Assembly (NCBI GenBank): GCA_001247695.2
Contig: LGRX02014915.1
Location: 1 to 24,376, forward strand
DNA: 24,376 nucleotides
DNA from: Cymbomonas tetramitiformis
Taxonomy: Eukaryota; Chlorophyta; Pyramimonadophyceae; Pyramimonadales; Pyramimonadaceae
Direction of reading: 5' to 3'
Shown here: one piece after another, positions 8,472-18,513 of the stretch
Layout: every line of letters begins with the position of its first letter
How positions within the stretch are numbered: position 1 is the first letter of the stretch
Position numbers and translations under genes: made by a program
Notes under the pieces: generated by a model
The model's input: only the letters and a program-made list of their open reading frames with translations
Told to the model about the DNA's origin: nothing
Database searches by the model: none

Positions 8472-8879
8472 TTAACAACGCATAATTTGTATACGTATGT
8501 GCGGTTTGCGGGAATTGGAAAATCAAATCGTTTTTATCGACTGCACCTAACAACCCCTAGTTTTTCCCGCTCATTGTTACAGTTCAACTGTCGAGCCACC
8601 CTCGGCATGGATAGCGTAATGCTTGTTCATGAGTTGTTCTTGCTCATGAGCAGAGCTGCTCATGAGAGGCCTACCGCGCGAGGCATTCGTCGATATCCAT
8701 CCGAGGATGATTCCAGCTCCCTCTGTTCTTCGGTTGCCTGCTTGCAGGATTACAGCGGACTCATGACTTTGTCATTATTCTCAGCGGAAATGTTTTATTA
8801 TTACTATTATATCCGCGCATTCATCGAGACGCCTCCCCGTCCCTCTGAGTGGCGCCCAATCTCGCCTGCTACGCTATCG

Positions 8880-9054
8880 CTACGGGTGCTCCACGGAAAA
8901 TAAGGATCCCCGAAAATAAGAATTTTATAGGATGTTGGGGCCGTCGGATGGTCCTTAACACTGGCTTAATAACCGAATTTCGAATATATGAACCGTCCAT
9001 TTGCCCGATTTAATTACTCCGTCCAGCACCTTATATTCGGTGGAGCACCCGTAG
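8880..9054. mobile_element. 175-bp MITE with 15-bp perfect inverted ends
   Basis: CTACGGGTGCTCCAC at 8880-8894 is exactly inverted at 9040-9054, and similarity continues about ten bases inward (GGAAAATAAGG against CGAATATAAGG). A TA lies near each outer end (8881-8882 and 9052-9053), so a TA target duplication with CGGGTGCTCCAC ends is possible. It carries no gene. Superfamily is undetermined. Confidence 0.6.
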
Positions 9055-9132
9055 TACAATTAACAATAATACTGTTCTGTAGTTGTTAGCTTGTTACCAT
9101 AAAGAATAAACTCGTACGCCCGAAGGGCGTGG

Positions 9133-9224
9133 TTTTTTCTTCTTTTTTTTCTGTCACCCTAACCCTAGGGAACGTGCAACAGGCAAAAAAGAAGAAGAAA
9201 AAAAAACCAACGTGCAACAGGCAA
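9133..9224. repeat. Polypyrimidine/polypurine inverted pair and direct repeat
   Basis: TTTTTTCTTCTTTTTTTT at 9133-9150 is complementary to the A/G-rich tract at about 9186-9206. Between them is CCCTAACCCTAGGG, a short telomere-like palindrome. AACGTGCAACAGGCAA occurs twice, at 9171-9186 and 9209-9224. Confidence 0.6.
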
Positions 9225-9446
9225 CATCAACGTCCAAACCAACCGAATCTTCTCGTGGGAGCTGGTGGTGAAAGTGAACTTTCTAGTAAAGATATACCGT
9301 TCGACCACCATTAAAACAATCAAGTCTACACACAGTCGAATGCCGAGCCGAGAACAAATCTTCCGCTTGAAACTGGAACATCTCCTACACAGTTAATGTA
9401 GAGCCCCGAGGCCATCGTTGCGCGAAATATTCGTCCAGTGAGCAGG

Positions 9447-9522
9447 ATGACAAGAGGTTTGGAGTTGCTGGCAACTTTCCTCGTCTTGTTAGACACCATC
9501 GCGGCAAGAAGTCTTCATTTGG
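9447..9522 (+). CDS. Candidate first exon: signal peptide of the modular gene
   Basis: The ATG at 9447 opens MTRGLELLATFLVLLDTIAA, a basic start, a hydrophobic core of about 14 residues and small residues at the end, as in a secretory signal peptide. A GT at 9523 (TTGG|GTACCG) would end the exon after one base of a codon (phase 1). The first well-supported downstream exon at 12115 starts with exactly two codon bases, so the join would give a Gly codon. The implied intron is 2.6 kb. The donor is not a strong match, and the same ORF runs on to 9653 unspliced, so this is a proposal only. Confidence 0.35.
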
Positions 9523-12114
9523 GTACCGTCTTCAGTGCAAACTGCGTGCTAAATTTGCAAACCCTCTTTCTTGGTTTGTCTCGGCAACTGATGCCAGTCG
9601 TTGAAGTCGTGTCTGGCTGCCTGATAGTGCACACCAGAAGTTGCACCATTTAAGCGGGACTCGGTGTCCCAAGGCCCGTTGCTTTTTGGAGGACAAGTCC
9701 GTAGTCTACGCAAAACTCTTTGGACTTGGGTGTTACGTAGTATCTTTAGTTTACTGTCAGGTCTCGCATACTCTGGATTCTGGGGCAAACGTTGAAATGG
9801 CTTGCATGCGCGTTGGCCATGCGCATTGGCCGAACGCACACCTTCTTGCAGCTTCTTGTTGATTCTCCCCAACGCGACACGGTATTCGCTTGTTGGCTGA
9901 GTTGTTTTTGCAACAGACGTATCAGATTTTCACACAATTCGTCGCTGGCTTAGGTGCAGCTCAAGGTCGGGAGGAAACGGAGCCTCAACAAGAAGAGCTG
10001 CTGCATCAGAGTCAAAGCATACCACCGGTAACGCCTGATCAGATATGCACCGTTTTACACGGTGCATGCGTCAGAGCTCTAGCACCCTGAAAAGTCTGCT
10101 TTGAAGTAGGGTTCACCTATGAGTGGCATTTGTCAACCTGGTGTAATACGCCGAAATTTAGGGCTCGAGGGCCACCTAGTCCAACCAAGATGTACCTTGT
10201 GGTCAAAGACAACGTGCGTATGGTGACATTGAGACCCTCGATAGGCTATTATGCGATATTCCAAAGCCCGAGTCCGGTGCCTTTAGAGACATGAAAACAC
10301 GCCAAGATACAGCCTTCCGGAACTCGGCACGACCTGGCCGGCCTCAAAATTGACTACGCATCTCATACGTGTTTTATAGATGCGATGCGTCGCCTAACGC
10401 TAATGCTAACGCTAACAAGAGCAAAATGCACCCGTGGCGTACTGCTGCTCATATTTGCCCAGTCTTCTGTGATATTTGTGTAAAACATGGGACCATATTG
10501 CTTGCATGCCATTCCGGCACCCTTTTTTACCACAGTCGTATGTATACAGCACGAGGGAAGGTCAATGACTTGATGAGAACAGGCCTATGAGGAGCCCTTG
10601 CAATTCCATACCGTCAGGTTCAATCATGTAGAGTCAGCAAAGTCCATAGAGTTGTGCGACACGCTTACTTTTTGTGAGGACCTGAGGAGGCAATGATAGT
10701 TTTGATAGTACTGGGAGAGGTGCACAAAGACATTATCAGAGCGAATATAGTAAGGCGACGTAAGATGTTCTACTTGTGGCCGCGCAGGGCTCATGGGGCC
10801 ATGCCCATGTCAGCCGCAGAAAACTTCTATCTTCCTACACGGGTACGTAGAACCTCACATCGTCGATCTCGATCTATTCACTGGGGATCTTATCAAAGTG
10901 ATTCCTTTAATATGAAGGTGGCTGACAATCCAACGTTGGGTGTTCTGTTCTTAATATAACACGCAGACACAAGTCGATGGCGGGTGCGCAGGTTCGGATT
11001 AGGGCAATCCAGATTATCACTCTCAGTCTCTTGGGACAGCCCTTGGGGAACCCGGCCGTGGCGTGGGTGGGCGATCTCTCTTAAGACAAGGCTCTAGGGC
11101 GGGTAGAGGGCAGCGGGGTGTTCCCGAGTATGGGCTTGGTCGTGAAGAGATGGCTCGAGTGGCTCGAGGGGCAGAGGTGAGCCGGCTTCAGAGACATAGC
11201 AGCAGTGCGCCGGCATGGCAGTTTCAGAGGGGCTCGAGGGGCTCAGGTTGCCCAGTGAGGCTCAGGGGAGCAAAGGCCTGGCCGTAGGCCTGGTGGTGGA
11301 GAGAGGCTCGCCATCTCGGGGCAGGATGCACTCTGCACACAGCAGCGCGCTGGCCAGAGGCATAGGGGTCGTGTGGCTCAGGCGGGGTCCCATTCATTCT
11401 TCACGTGAGCTCCGGAGAATCCGGATAAGTGTCCCGAAGTGTGTTCAATCCTTTTGATCCCGGCGTGGGTACATAGTGCAGCTGGTCTTCTGTGGCTACG
11501 GTGTGCCAAAGGAGTCGGTCCAAGGATAAGCACACACACATATGTGGAGGCCCCGTTCTTCACTAGCGAGCTCCAGATAAGTGTCCCGAAGTGTGTGGTG
11601 GGGTTGTGAGGGGTCACGACGATGGGGATCCTCCGGGTGGTGATGTGGTCTGCATGGAGAAGGTGCCGCGGTACGCTGGGCAGGAGGTGGTGCGAGGAGG
11701 AGACTGGGCCGTTGTTGGCTTCTTGGCGCTCGGTGAGGTCGGGAGCTTTGGCGGGTGCTCCCTTTGGAGACGAATCCCTTTGGAGACGAATTGGCGGTGG
11801 CTAAAGGTCTTGTTGGAGCTGCAGGGGGGCCTCTAAGGGGGCTTGAGGAGGGGTCGCACAGCCGGGGGGGGTTGTTAGGCAGGATGTGGAGGGGTGGCGG
11901 GCAGGTGAACACGTTGGAGCCGTGTTGTATTCCTCTAATAGGTGTCTTAAAGTGAACCCCTTGCAACCTGTGATAGGTGTCTTGGATGTGAAACCCTAGC
12001 GGCAATACGGCGTTCCTGTGTATTGTATTATAAAAGTTATCGTGTTATGAAAGGGCCCCGAATGATAGTCTGCAGCCGCGATCCTAGCTGAGGTTGCTTG
12101 TCTTCCTCTGACAG
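9523..12114 (+). other. No clear gene; possible first intron of the modular gene
   Basis: Several short ORFs occur on both strands but none shows a recognisable domain. Noted items are a perfect 8-bp stem with 5-base loop at 10046-10066 (TGCACCGT / ACGGTGCA), a G-rich dispersed repeat from about 11093, and a short direct repeat ATAGGTGTCTT at 11938 and 11973. Confidence 0.4.
11093..11535. repeat. Dispersed repeat R, copy 1
   Basis: Shares with 17994-18318, in the same order, GGGGCAGAGG, TTTCAGAG/TTCAGAG, GCGCCGGCA, CAGAGGGGCTC, GCCCAGTGAGGCT, GGGTCCCATT, GTGAGCTCCGG, AATCCGGATAAGT, CCGAAGTGTGT, TGGGTACATAGTGCAG and CTGTGGCTACGG. A partial second run of CGAGCTCCAGATAAGTGTCCCGAAGTGTG lies at about 11567-11600. 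Function is unknown. Confidence 0.6.
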
Positions 12115-12705
12115 GGGACACTACAAGATTTAACGCCGACTTCTCTTCCACATCCGACTCTGTCACCAGCGCCACGGCCACTCTTTCCGGCAACGCTGCG
12201 CTCTCTGGTGGCTCCATGTGCACCTCTCAGAACGGCTATGCTCTTTGGTCCAGCAACAATGGGCGGATGTTTAAAAACGACTTTAAGATTACGTTTCGTT
12301 TCCAAATGACCAGTTGGAACACTGGCTATGTCAATAGCTGGTCAGAATACTACAACGGCCTGTTTGTTGCAAAGTCATCTTCCGGGGAGTGGTTTACTTC
12401 TCAAATCAACCAAAAGCAAATTTCTTTTTGGTTCTCTGGATCTAGTTCTGCGAGTGGAACATTTTCCGACACACTGTCACTTTCGACTTGGTATGACGTG
12501 AAATTTCTGTACACCCAGTCGGCGGGCACTCTGGTTGGAACTTTGACTTATGGCGATACAACCAGTACGACCAGTGTTTCTGTTGGTACTGCTGCGTATA
12601 CCTATTCGTTTGGGGAAGTTGACATTTATGTTGGTATAAGACCCGGAACCGATAGCGGGGGCTATATTGACGCCTGCTTCGACTACGTCAAGGTGACACA
12701 GAAAG
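12115..12705 (+). CDS. Exon: concanavalin A/LamG-like domain 1
   Basis: A 591-base exon of 197 codons starting and ending in phase 1. The acceptor is CCTCTGACAG and the donor AAG|GTGCGA. A donor at 12693 (AAG|GTGACA) is also possible, but it would break the phase match with the next exon. The protein has the alternating aromatic/small pattern of a jelly-roll beta-sandwich: KITFRFQMTSWN, YYNGLFVAKSS, ISFWFSGSS, STWYDVKFLYT, and the closing strand GGYIDACFDYVKVT, typical of LamG/ConA-like modules. Such domains bind carbohydrate or protein ligands outside the cell. Four or more cysteines would be expected if disulphide-linked, but only two are seen. The reading frame is open upstream of the first ATG at 12216, which supports a spliced start. 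Confidence 0.75.
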
Positions 12706-13697
12706 GTGCGAGCGATGCTGGCATACCTGGATGCCTGACCTCAAATCTTTTGCTAGAGGCTGCTTGGCACTTACCGTTGGAAGCTGCCTTGAAGCAATTG
12801 TTGCGGGTTGCTATCATGCATCGAAAAGGGCATACGTAGTAGGTATGATAGCCTCAATTGTTGCGGGCAATAAGTTGTGCACGGTATAAGTAATCAGGGC
12901 TTTAGGGATGGTGCGCTGCTGTGGGATGTGCACGATAGATGGTGGGGACACGAGTGGTGTGCACTAATGTGATTGGTATGCACTACTATGAGTGGTATGT
13001 GCTCGGATGATCACGATGCCTTGCACGGTTTCGATGTGGCCCACCGCACAACTGACACCGAGGGGGGGGCAAAAGCTGGCCCTGCAGGGTGAGGTGACAA
13101 TCGAGGGTCCATGGCAAGGGACAGGGGTATCCCAATAGGCTGCGCCCCGATAGTAAAGCCAACCGATGTCGATCAGGGCAGCCAATACCGGCCTCGTGAA
13201 GAATGTCCACAGCCCAAGTGGGTTGCACTGTATGTGTTCACGACCTACCGCCGCAGTGCGTCGTGATGACCGCTGTATTAGTTACAGTGCTTTCCCAGAG
13301 AGCTCCAGCGTAGAGGGAGCGCTTGCTCAGGACAAATGCCCAGGTCCTCTGCTTCGCTGAGTAGCTGACCTGCAATATCCGAACATGGCAGCACTGTTGC
13401 GCCGTAGGCACTTCCTTGAACATTCTTCTATTGCCCTAATTTCAAGAATGGATCAAACATGGTGGTAATCATTACGGATACAGATACCAATAGGTTCCCT
13501 GATCGAACTTTGACACGAGGACGGATCCCGTGTGGAGACTGCCCGCGTCTCTTGGGCGAGTATTGGCACTCTGCATCTGACGGCCCTCCTTCATCATAAC
13601 TTCATGTTACGGCTGGCAGTACGGCGGGCACTATGCATCATGTTGGCGCATTCAGCTCGGAGGAGGATGGGGGTCGTGTCGGGAGGGTGTGAGACAG
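12706..13697 (+). other. Intron, 992 bp
   Basis: Lies between two phase-1 exons. It contains a direct repeat CAATTGTTGCGGG at 12792 and 12855 and degenerate GTGGTATGCACT units near 12954-13003. No coding evidence is seen. Confidence 0.6.
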
Positions 13698-14399
13698 ATA
13701 TCATTGGCTCCGCCAGCTACCAGTGGGATGCTTCGGCTTACTCCAGCGCAGGGTCTGGCTCAACTACGCTATCAAACGCAGGAACTGTCGGCTCAGGGTA
13801 CGATCTTACAGGCACCACAGCCAGCGGCTCCTCGATCAATGGTCTATACACGGTGGGAATACCAACCACCTCCTCCTACGGCCTGTCGGTGTCGCTGTCA
13901 GGGAATACCATCGCCAATGCGCATATTTTCATGGTATATTCTCCCCGCAGCACACTTTCTGGAGCATCTCGAGTTATATTCCGAGACCAAGCCAACGGAT
14001 ACAACTTTGGACCATACGGTACAAGCTCGGATGAAATTAGGAGCACTACATCCTCGGGTGGGACCAACGGTGCTGCAAATGGTGGCACAATTTCAGGCAC
14101 CCCCTACATCGTGGAAGCTTACCTGCCGCCGAGCGGAAGCGCCACAGCGCATCTTTCGATCAGCAATGGCGTTGGAACAGGACCGCTGTACTTTTCGGCA
14201 TTTTCACGGGAGAGCGATCCCCAAAACGTCCTCACCACAATAAACGTGGCTGGCACCATGTACGACTCTAACCATGCGTCTGACATTGACTTGGGCGAGC
14301 TGCTCATTTTCAACGGCGATGTTTCTGGATATAACCCGTTTACAAACAGACTAGATATATACAATTATCTCAGCAACAAATGGAACATCGGTAACAGAG
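13698..14399 (+). CDS. Exon: concanavalin A/LamG-like domain 2
   Basis: A 702-base exon of 234 codons, again phase 1 at both ends. The donor CAGAG|GTGAGA is strong. The acceptor GTGAGACAG lacks a good pyrimidine tract and is the weaker limit. The domain opens YQWDASAYSSAGSGSTTLSN, has core strands NAHIFMVYSPRST, RVIFRDQANGYNFG and YIVEAYLPPSG, and ends DIDLGELLIFNGDVS ... LDIYNYLSNKWNIG. That last pattern (GEL-hydrophobic-F/Y-N ... YL..KW.I) is the usual C-terminal signature of LamG-like jelly rolls. It is only loosely similar to the first domain, so it is not a recent duplicate. It is Ser/Thr/Gly rich, as in surface proteins. Confidence 0.8.
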
Positions 14400-15262
14400 G
14401 TGAGATCGCCACTCTGCTGATCAAGATCCTTCAAACGCTGCAGCAGCGCATGCCGGGTCACGTCGGCTGCTCTCTCATCTGAGGAGTTGCACTTCCCAGA
14501 CGGAACTCGTGGGCAGGCCGCCTGCACCCTATCGTCGAATGCGCATTTCTCACAGTGCGCAGTGAATGCCAAGCCACTCGTCTCCGGGCGACTGTAATTA
14601 TGGCGCCTGGACATTGGCAGCGCCTATGCCTGCTGTGCACCAAGATGTACCAAGAGTGCCGCCTAGAGTGTACGGCGTTGTCCTCCCACCAGCCTGCGAG
14701 GAAATGTGTGAGCGTGTTTGTATCATTCATCCACGCATGGTTCTTCGATCAGCCGCACCAGCTGATAAGGCGCAGAAACGCGCGGTCTATACGCTGATCA
14801 CATTTTAATGAATCGAGCCGTCCGATGTGGAATCTATCGGCTGCTCGTTGGAAGCTTCTAACGATTCGGAAAGCTTTAAACAGCGCTCGGTCAGTTTGTC
14901 CTGTGGCACTGTCGCGCGATGCCATTACGAGGGGCTGTTGGTCGTGGCACCCTGCTGGGTTCTGTGGCACTGTCGCGCGATGCCATTACGAGGGGCTGTT
15001 GGTCGTGGCACCCTGCTGGGTTCTGTGGCACTGTCGCGCGATGCCATTACGAGGGGCTGTTGGTCGTGGCACCCTGCTGGGTTCTGTGGCACTGTCGCGC
15101 GATGCCATTACGAGGGGCTGTTGGTCGTGGCACCCTGCTGGGTTCTGTGGCTAGCGGCGAACCGTGAGCACAACACAGTTGCCACATGGGACACACGCAC
15201 CCAGTCACGCGCGTGGGTGCGACTAAGAGCTGACGCTGCTCGGGTGCTGGGAGGACTTTCAG
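14400..15262 (+). other. Intron, 863 bp, with 61-bp tandem array
   Basis: Separates the second ConA-like exon from the PAN exon, phase 1. The only notable content is the tandem array at 14901-15151. Confidence 0.65.
14901..15151. repeat. Tandem repeat, 61 bp x 4 plus 7 bases
   Basis: Four units start at 14901, 14962, 15023 and 15084, each beginning CTGTGGCACTGTCGCGCGAT. They look identical base for base, and a truncated fifth starts at 15145. As 61 is not a multiple of three and no frame has a stop, long overlapping ORFs arise through it that are not evidence of coding. Confidence 0.95.
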
Positions 15263-15695
15263 CGGACTGGACGTACGTTGCGCAGCGGTTCTGCAGCTCG
15301 CGGACGAGCTATTTATCAACTACCGGCATTTCGTCTGTTTCGGAGTGCAAGGCCTTGTGCCAGGCGCAGTCCGGATGTAATGCTTACAGTTATTCCAGCG
15401 CCTCTGACACTTGTTCTTATTATGTTGGCTGCACGGCACTTGGTGAGGATAGCAACTACAATACCGAATGGATAACATACACCACATCCTCTCCTACTCC
15501 TGCCCCGGTAGCCACAGCCGCACCTACCACAACCCCCACAGTCACACCTACCACAACCCCCACAGTCACACCTACCACAACCCCGACCGCCCCGGTAGTC
15601 TATCCTCCGCCTTACTTCGACTCGGAAGTATTCACATGCCCATTTGTGTGCTCCACCTCGAGTACCTCCTGCCCGTGCGGCGCTGTCTCATGCAG
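15263..15695 (+). CDS. Exon: PAN/Apple-like domain, Thr/Pro linker and Cys-rich start
   Basis: A 433-base exon that starts in phase 1 after GGACTTTCAG and ends in phase 2 at TGCAG|GTGCGT. The first 70 or so residues form a PAN/Apple-like module: DWTYVAQRFC, SVSECKALCQAQSGCNAYSY and DTCSYYVGC carry the expected cysteines and the central C-x6-C-NAY-sY pattern. PAN domains mediate protein or sugar contacts outside the cell. A linker of about 35 residues follows, with TTTPTVTP repeated by a 24-bp nucleotide repeat near 15524-15590, probably a glycosylated stalk. The end has closely spaced cysteines (TCPFVC, SCPCGAVSC). The frame upstream of 15263 lies in repeats and is not part of the protein. 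Confidence 0.75.
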
Positions 15696-15744
15696 GTGCG
15701 TTCCCCCTGTGTACTCCCCAGCGTGCATGCCGCTGCCGCCCCAA

Positions 15745-15840
15745 CGTCTAGGTGCGCTTTTGAGCCCTTTGATCATCGTCTAGGTGCGCTTTTGAGCCCT
15801 TTGATCAACGTCTAGGTGCGCTTTTGAGCCCTTTGATTCT
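15745..15840. repeat. Tandem repeat, 32 bp x 3
   Basis: Units start at 15745, 15777 and 15809 with CGTCTAGGTGCGCTTTTGAG and differ only in their last few bases. It lies inside a 170-bp intron. Its CCTTTGATC end resembles the words just before the GTACATAGTGCAG part of dispersed repeat R. Confidence 0.92.
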
Positions 15841-15865
15841 TGCGTTGACAGTTTTCTTTTGAGAG

Positions 15866-15896
15866 TGCTTTGAGTACGATGCGCTTTCACACTCGG
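15866..15896 (+). CDS. Candidate 31-base micro-exon
   Basis: Between acceptor TTTTGAGAG and the strong donor CGG|GTAAGC lie 31 bases. They turn the phase-2 end of the PAN exon into the phase-0 start of the next exon and add about ten residues (ALSTMRFHTR). The neighbouring acceptor two bases upstream gives a stop. Support is phase arithmetic and splice sites only. Confidence 0.35.
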
Positions 15897-16134
15897 GTAA
15901 GCGCCCCAAAAGAAGGGTCAAGACCTATCACACAGCGCAAGCTCCCCACAAGGAAAGTTGCCCGAAGGCCGCTTTTGGTACTATTTCATGACGAGGCATC
16001 CACCTGGCGCTCATCATCTCGCATTGTGCATGACTGCGGTCGGATAGGAGGGACATCCTCATGGGCCGCGATAGCCGACCGTGCGTGTTTGGGGCGCGCC
16101 GACTCGCAGTTGCTCCGCGTGCACAACTTTGCAG

Positions 16135-16239
16135 TACAGTGAGCTGAGCCCCGAATGCCTTGATGTAACCCTCGCGTACTGCGCCGGCACGGGCATATCA
16201 GAGTCAGCGTGCGACGAGTACAATAACGCCGAGGTGCAG
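16135..16239 (+). CDS. Exon: short Cys module
   Basis: A 105-base exon of 35 codons, phase 0 at both ends, with good splice sites: CAACTTTGCAG before and CAG|GTGAGC after. It reads YSELSPECLDVTLAYC then ACDEYNNAEVQ. The three cysteines and the SPECL..TLAYC pattern suggest a small disulphide-linked module continuing the cysteines at the end of the PAN exon. I do not recognise a named domain. Other frames of this segment contain stops. Confidence 0.5.
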
Positions 16240-17007
16240 GTGAGCCGGTCTCCCACCGGATCTCCTTGCAATGATCCTCCACCTCTTTAGCCTGAACGAA
16301 CTGTCAACGCAATTCGACCAATCAACGCCGAGTCACGAATTGTGTTGCCGCGCCCAGCACCCCAAACCATTCTCGGAAGGTATTTCAGACTTTCTGCGGC
16401 ACTGTGACTTCATCCGGCACGTGTCGCACCGTCTCTACTGGCATGGGCGTCGCACAGTCTGCTCCTTGAAATCTCTGACATCCCAATGCCTTCGAGTTGA
16501 ACCCTCCGTCCTCCAAAAGGGCGATCGCTGAGGCTGCCATGCTGGTGTCATCAAGGCATCAAGTGAACACGAGGGAGCGCACGGACGCTTACTGATGCCG
16601 GCGTTGCAACTGCTTCCTTACAGCACTCGCCAGTTGTGATTTCAAACCTAGCCAAGGTGTTTTTTCAACCACTATTGGTTGGGTCTCCCATCATTTTGAT
16701 GGAGGTTGACAGTAAAACCCCCCAAAACCCTAAAATCCAATGTTTCAGCTTTCGTTCGACTGATGCGCTCGGTGCCAAGGCATGGGTTGTGCCGATGCAT
16801 TGCGCATCATTCTGGTGTACTGACGAAGGTGGCACGCAAACTGCAGATTCGCGCGTATTTATCCACCCGCAGGCTCTATCGCGCGAGCGGCGGCGACGAT
16901 GGCCAAGGGGCCCGCATGCGGAGGGCTGCGAAGATGACGCGCAGCTGCCGTGCCCCGGGCGCAGCCTTCCACGAATTCTGAGGGAATGTATCTAGTGCTC
17001 TGTAGAG

Positions 17008-17115
17008 TGCGCCCGGCCGGCCACTCCCGTTTCACCGTGGTGCGTACGGTGTACCAGGTGGCAACCATCTCGCAAGGCGATGGCGGCACCCTCACGGGCG
17101 GGAGCTTGCCCACAG
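17008..17115 (+). CDS. Exon (start uncertain): first strands of ZU5-like region
   Basis: The frame reads RFTVVRTVYQVATIS then GDGGTLTGGSLPT and ends at the strong donor CCACAG|GTGCGT in phase 1. It joins in phase to the exon at 18385 (VGGVSVSLTIPANAL). GGTL..G followed by a SLTIPANAL strand is the usual opening of ZU5-like beta-sandwiches. The acceptor is unclear. TAGAG at 17003-17007 gives phase 1, and an AG at 16994-16995 is an alternative. The preceding exon is not identified. Confidence 0.45.
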
Positions 17116-17749
17116 GTGCGTGCGAGGGAGTAGTTCCTGCGCAGGCAGTCCGGCCTGCCGCGCATGCCCACTTTGCACTGTTTGCCACGTCGGCCATGCC
17201 CCTGCCCCGTCAGCCGGCTCTGCGGGGGGCCGCCGCCCCCTGTGAGGTGACCATGGCGGCAAGTCCGCGATGAGTGTGGCGATGTTGGTTACTTTGCCGA
17301 TGCCGCGCTCCTCCGCCCGGTGTTATTCAAAGGTGGGTCTCACTGGGAGGTCTGTTGTCATCACTCATAAGGATGACGCGTCTATGTTGCCTGTCCGCCC
17401 TCTTGCCGCATACTCTGCGGAGGGCGGCTTGTTGATGTCAGTGTGCGAGTACGGCAATCGCAAAGCCCGCCATACCGGTTCCAGCTGACACCGGGCGAAT
17501 GCCCACGAAACCCCCATTGGAAGGCTGTCCTTGACACTGTTTCCTGGATCCCCAACAAGAGTAGGTTATATCGCAACCCCCCATTGGAAGCAGCGGTTGT
17601 TGTCGTCGACTCCATCTCTCCAGCGCCCCCCATACAGGCGCGCGCCGACTTTTCCTCGATGCTAGAAGCGCGGGGCTCAAGGCATGGACACGCCCTGCAA
17701 GCGGTCTACATTGATTTAGAATAGAGTACTTTTGATAATCGCTTCCTCG

Positions 17750-17840
17750 CACACACATCCTTTGATCCCCGCTGTGCGTACAGAGTGCGGCCGATCTTCT
17801 GTGGCTATATGGCGCCAAAAGAATCGATCCCAGGGAAAGC
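17750..17840. repeat. Dispersed repeat R, diverged partial copy
   Basis: CACATCCTTTGATCCCCGCTG, GTACAGAGTGCGGCCG, TCTTCTGTGGCTA and GCCAAAAGAATCGATCCCAG follow the order of 11445-11525 and 18208-18300, but are more diverged. Confidence 0.5.
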
Positions 17841-17993
17841 CCCACAGCTGCTGGGGGTAGAAGTTGCAAGCGCAGATTCGGTGGGGGGAGAGCCAGGTCA
17901 GAAGGGAGCAATCCGGTTTACTATTCTCAGCCCCTTTGGACAACTCTTTGGCGTACCGGACGTGTCATGGGTGGACAAGCGCTCTTGGGACCA

Positions 17994-18318
17994 GGGTCTG
18001 GGGCAGGTAGGCAGCAGGTGGGTGGTTGTGAGCGTAGGCTTGGTGGTGCGCAGATGGCTTGAGAAGCTCAGGGGGCAGAGGCGAAATGGTTTCAGAGACA
18101 CACGAGCAGCGCGCCGGCAGTGCAGTTGCAGAGGGGCTCAGGTGGCCCAGTGAGGCTTAGGGGGTCCCATTTCTCACAAGTGAGCTCCGGGCAATCCGGA
18201 TAAGTTTCCCGAAGTGTGTGCTGAATCCTTTGATCACGTGTGGGTACATAGTGCAGCCGGTCCTCTGTGGCTACGGGGTGCCAAAGGGGTCGGTCCAGGG
18301 ATGAGCCACACACATACA
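17994..18318. repeat. Dispersed repeat R, copy 2
   Basis: Matches 11093-11535 in order and orientation but is shorter. Shared words include GCGCGCCGGCA, CAGAGGGGCTCAGG, GCCCAGTGAGGCT, CAATCCGGATAAGT and TGGGTACATAGTGCAG. It ends about 65 bp before the next exon. Confidence 0.6.
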
Positions 18319-18384
18319 CCTATTGGCGAATTGTATTAATGCTGATGTGATGATGGGCGAATGGGAAGGAGGGGGGGTGGGCAG

Positions 18385-18513
18385 TGGGTGGTGTCTCTGT
18401 GAGCCTGACTATTCCAGCGAATGCTTTGACCTCTTCGAGTGTGGCCGTCAGTATCGCAAAAGTGGCCTCCTCCGACATCTCCCTCCCCACCACCACTGTC
18501 ACCTCCTCTTCCG
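18385..18513 (+). CDS. Exon: ZU5-like beta-sandwich, part 2
   Basis: A 129-base exon of 43 codons, phase 1 at both ends, between GGTGGGCAG and TCCG|GTAGGC. It reads GGVSVSLTIPANALTSSSVA then VSIAKVASSDISLP and a Thr/Ser tail. The SLTIPANAL word matches the SL-x-IPAGAL strand found in ZU5-like domains of many bacterial and protist surface proteins. The next exon continues the same fold. The pyrimidine tract before the acceptor is absent (G-rich), so the start rests on phase and homology. Confidence 0.68.

Larger units (their letters stand above)
17116..18384 (+). other. Intron, 1,269 bp, containing dispersed repeats
   Basis: No exon could be supported inside. Two pieces of repeat R lie in it. 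Confidence 0.5.

Noticed and set aside
9156..9170. Telomere-like CCCTAACCCTAGGG
   Set aside because: Only two units in a palindrome, far too short for a telomere or an interstitial telomeric array.
9549..9872. 107-codon minus-strand ORF and overlapping plus-strand ORF at 9890-10090
   Set aside because: No recognisable domain, and both strands are open over the same stretch. Left unassigned.
13532..13697. ATG-started extension of the second ConA-like exon
   Set aside because: The added residues lack domain patterns, and an acceptor at 13697 restores the same phase as neighbouring exons.
14827..15783. 318-codon ORF as a single coding exon
   Set aside because: Its first 145 codons read a 61-bp tandem repeat in changing frames. 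Only the part after the acceptor at 15262 has domain patterns.
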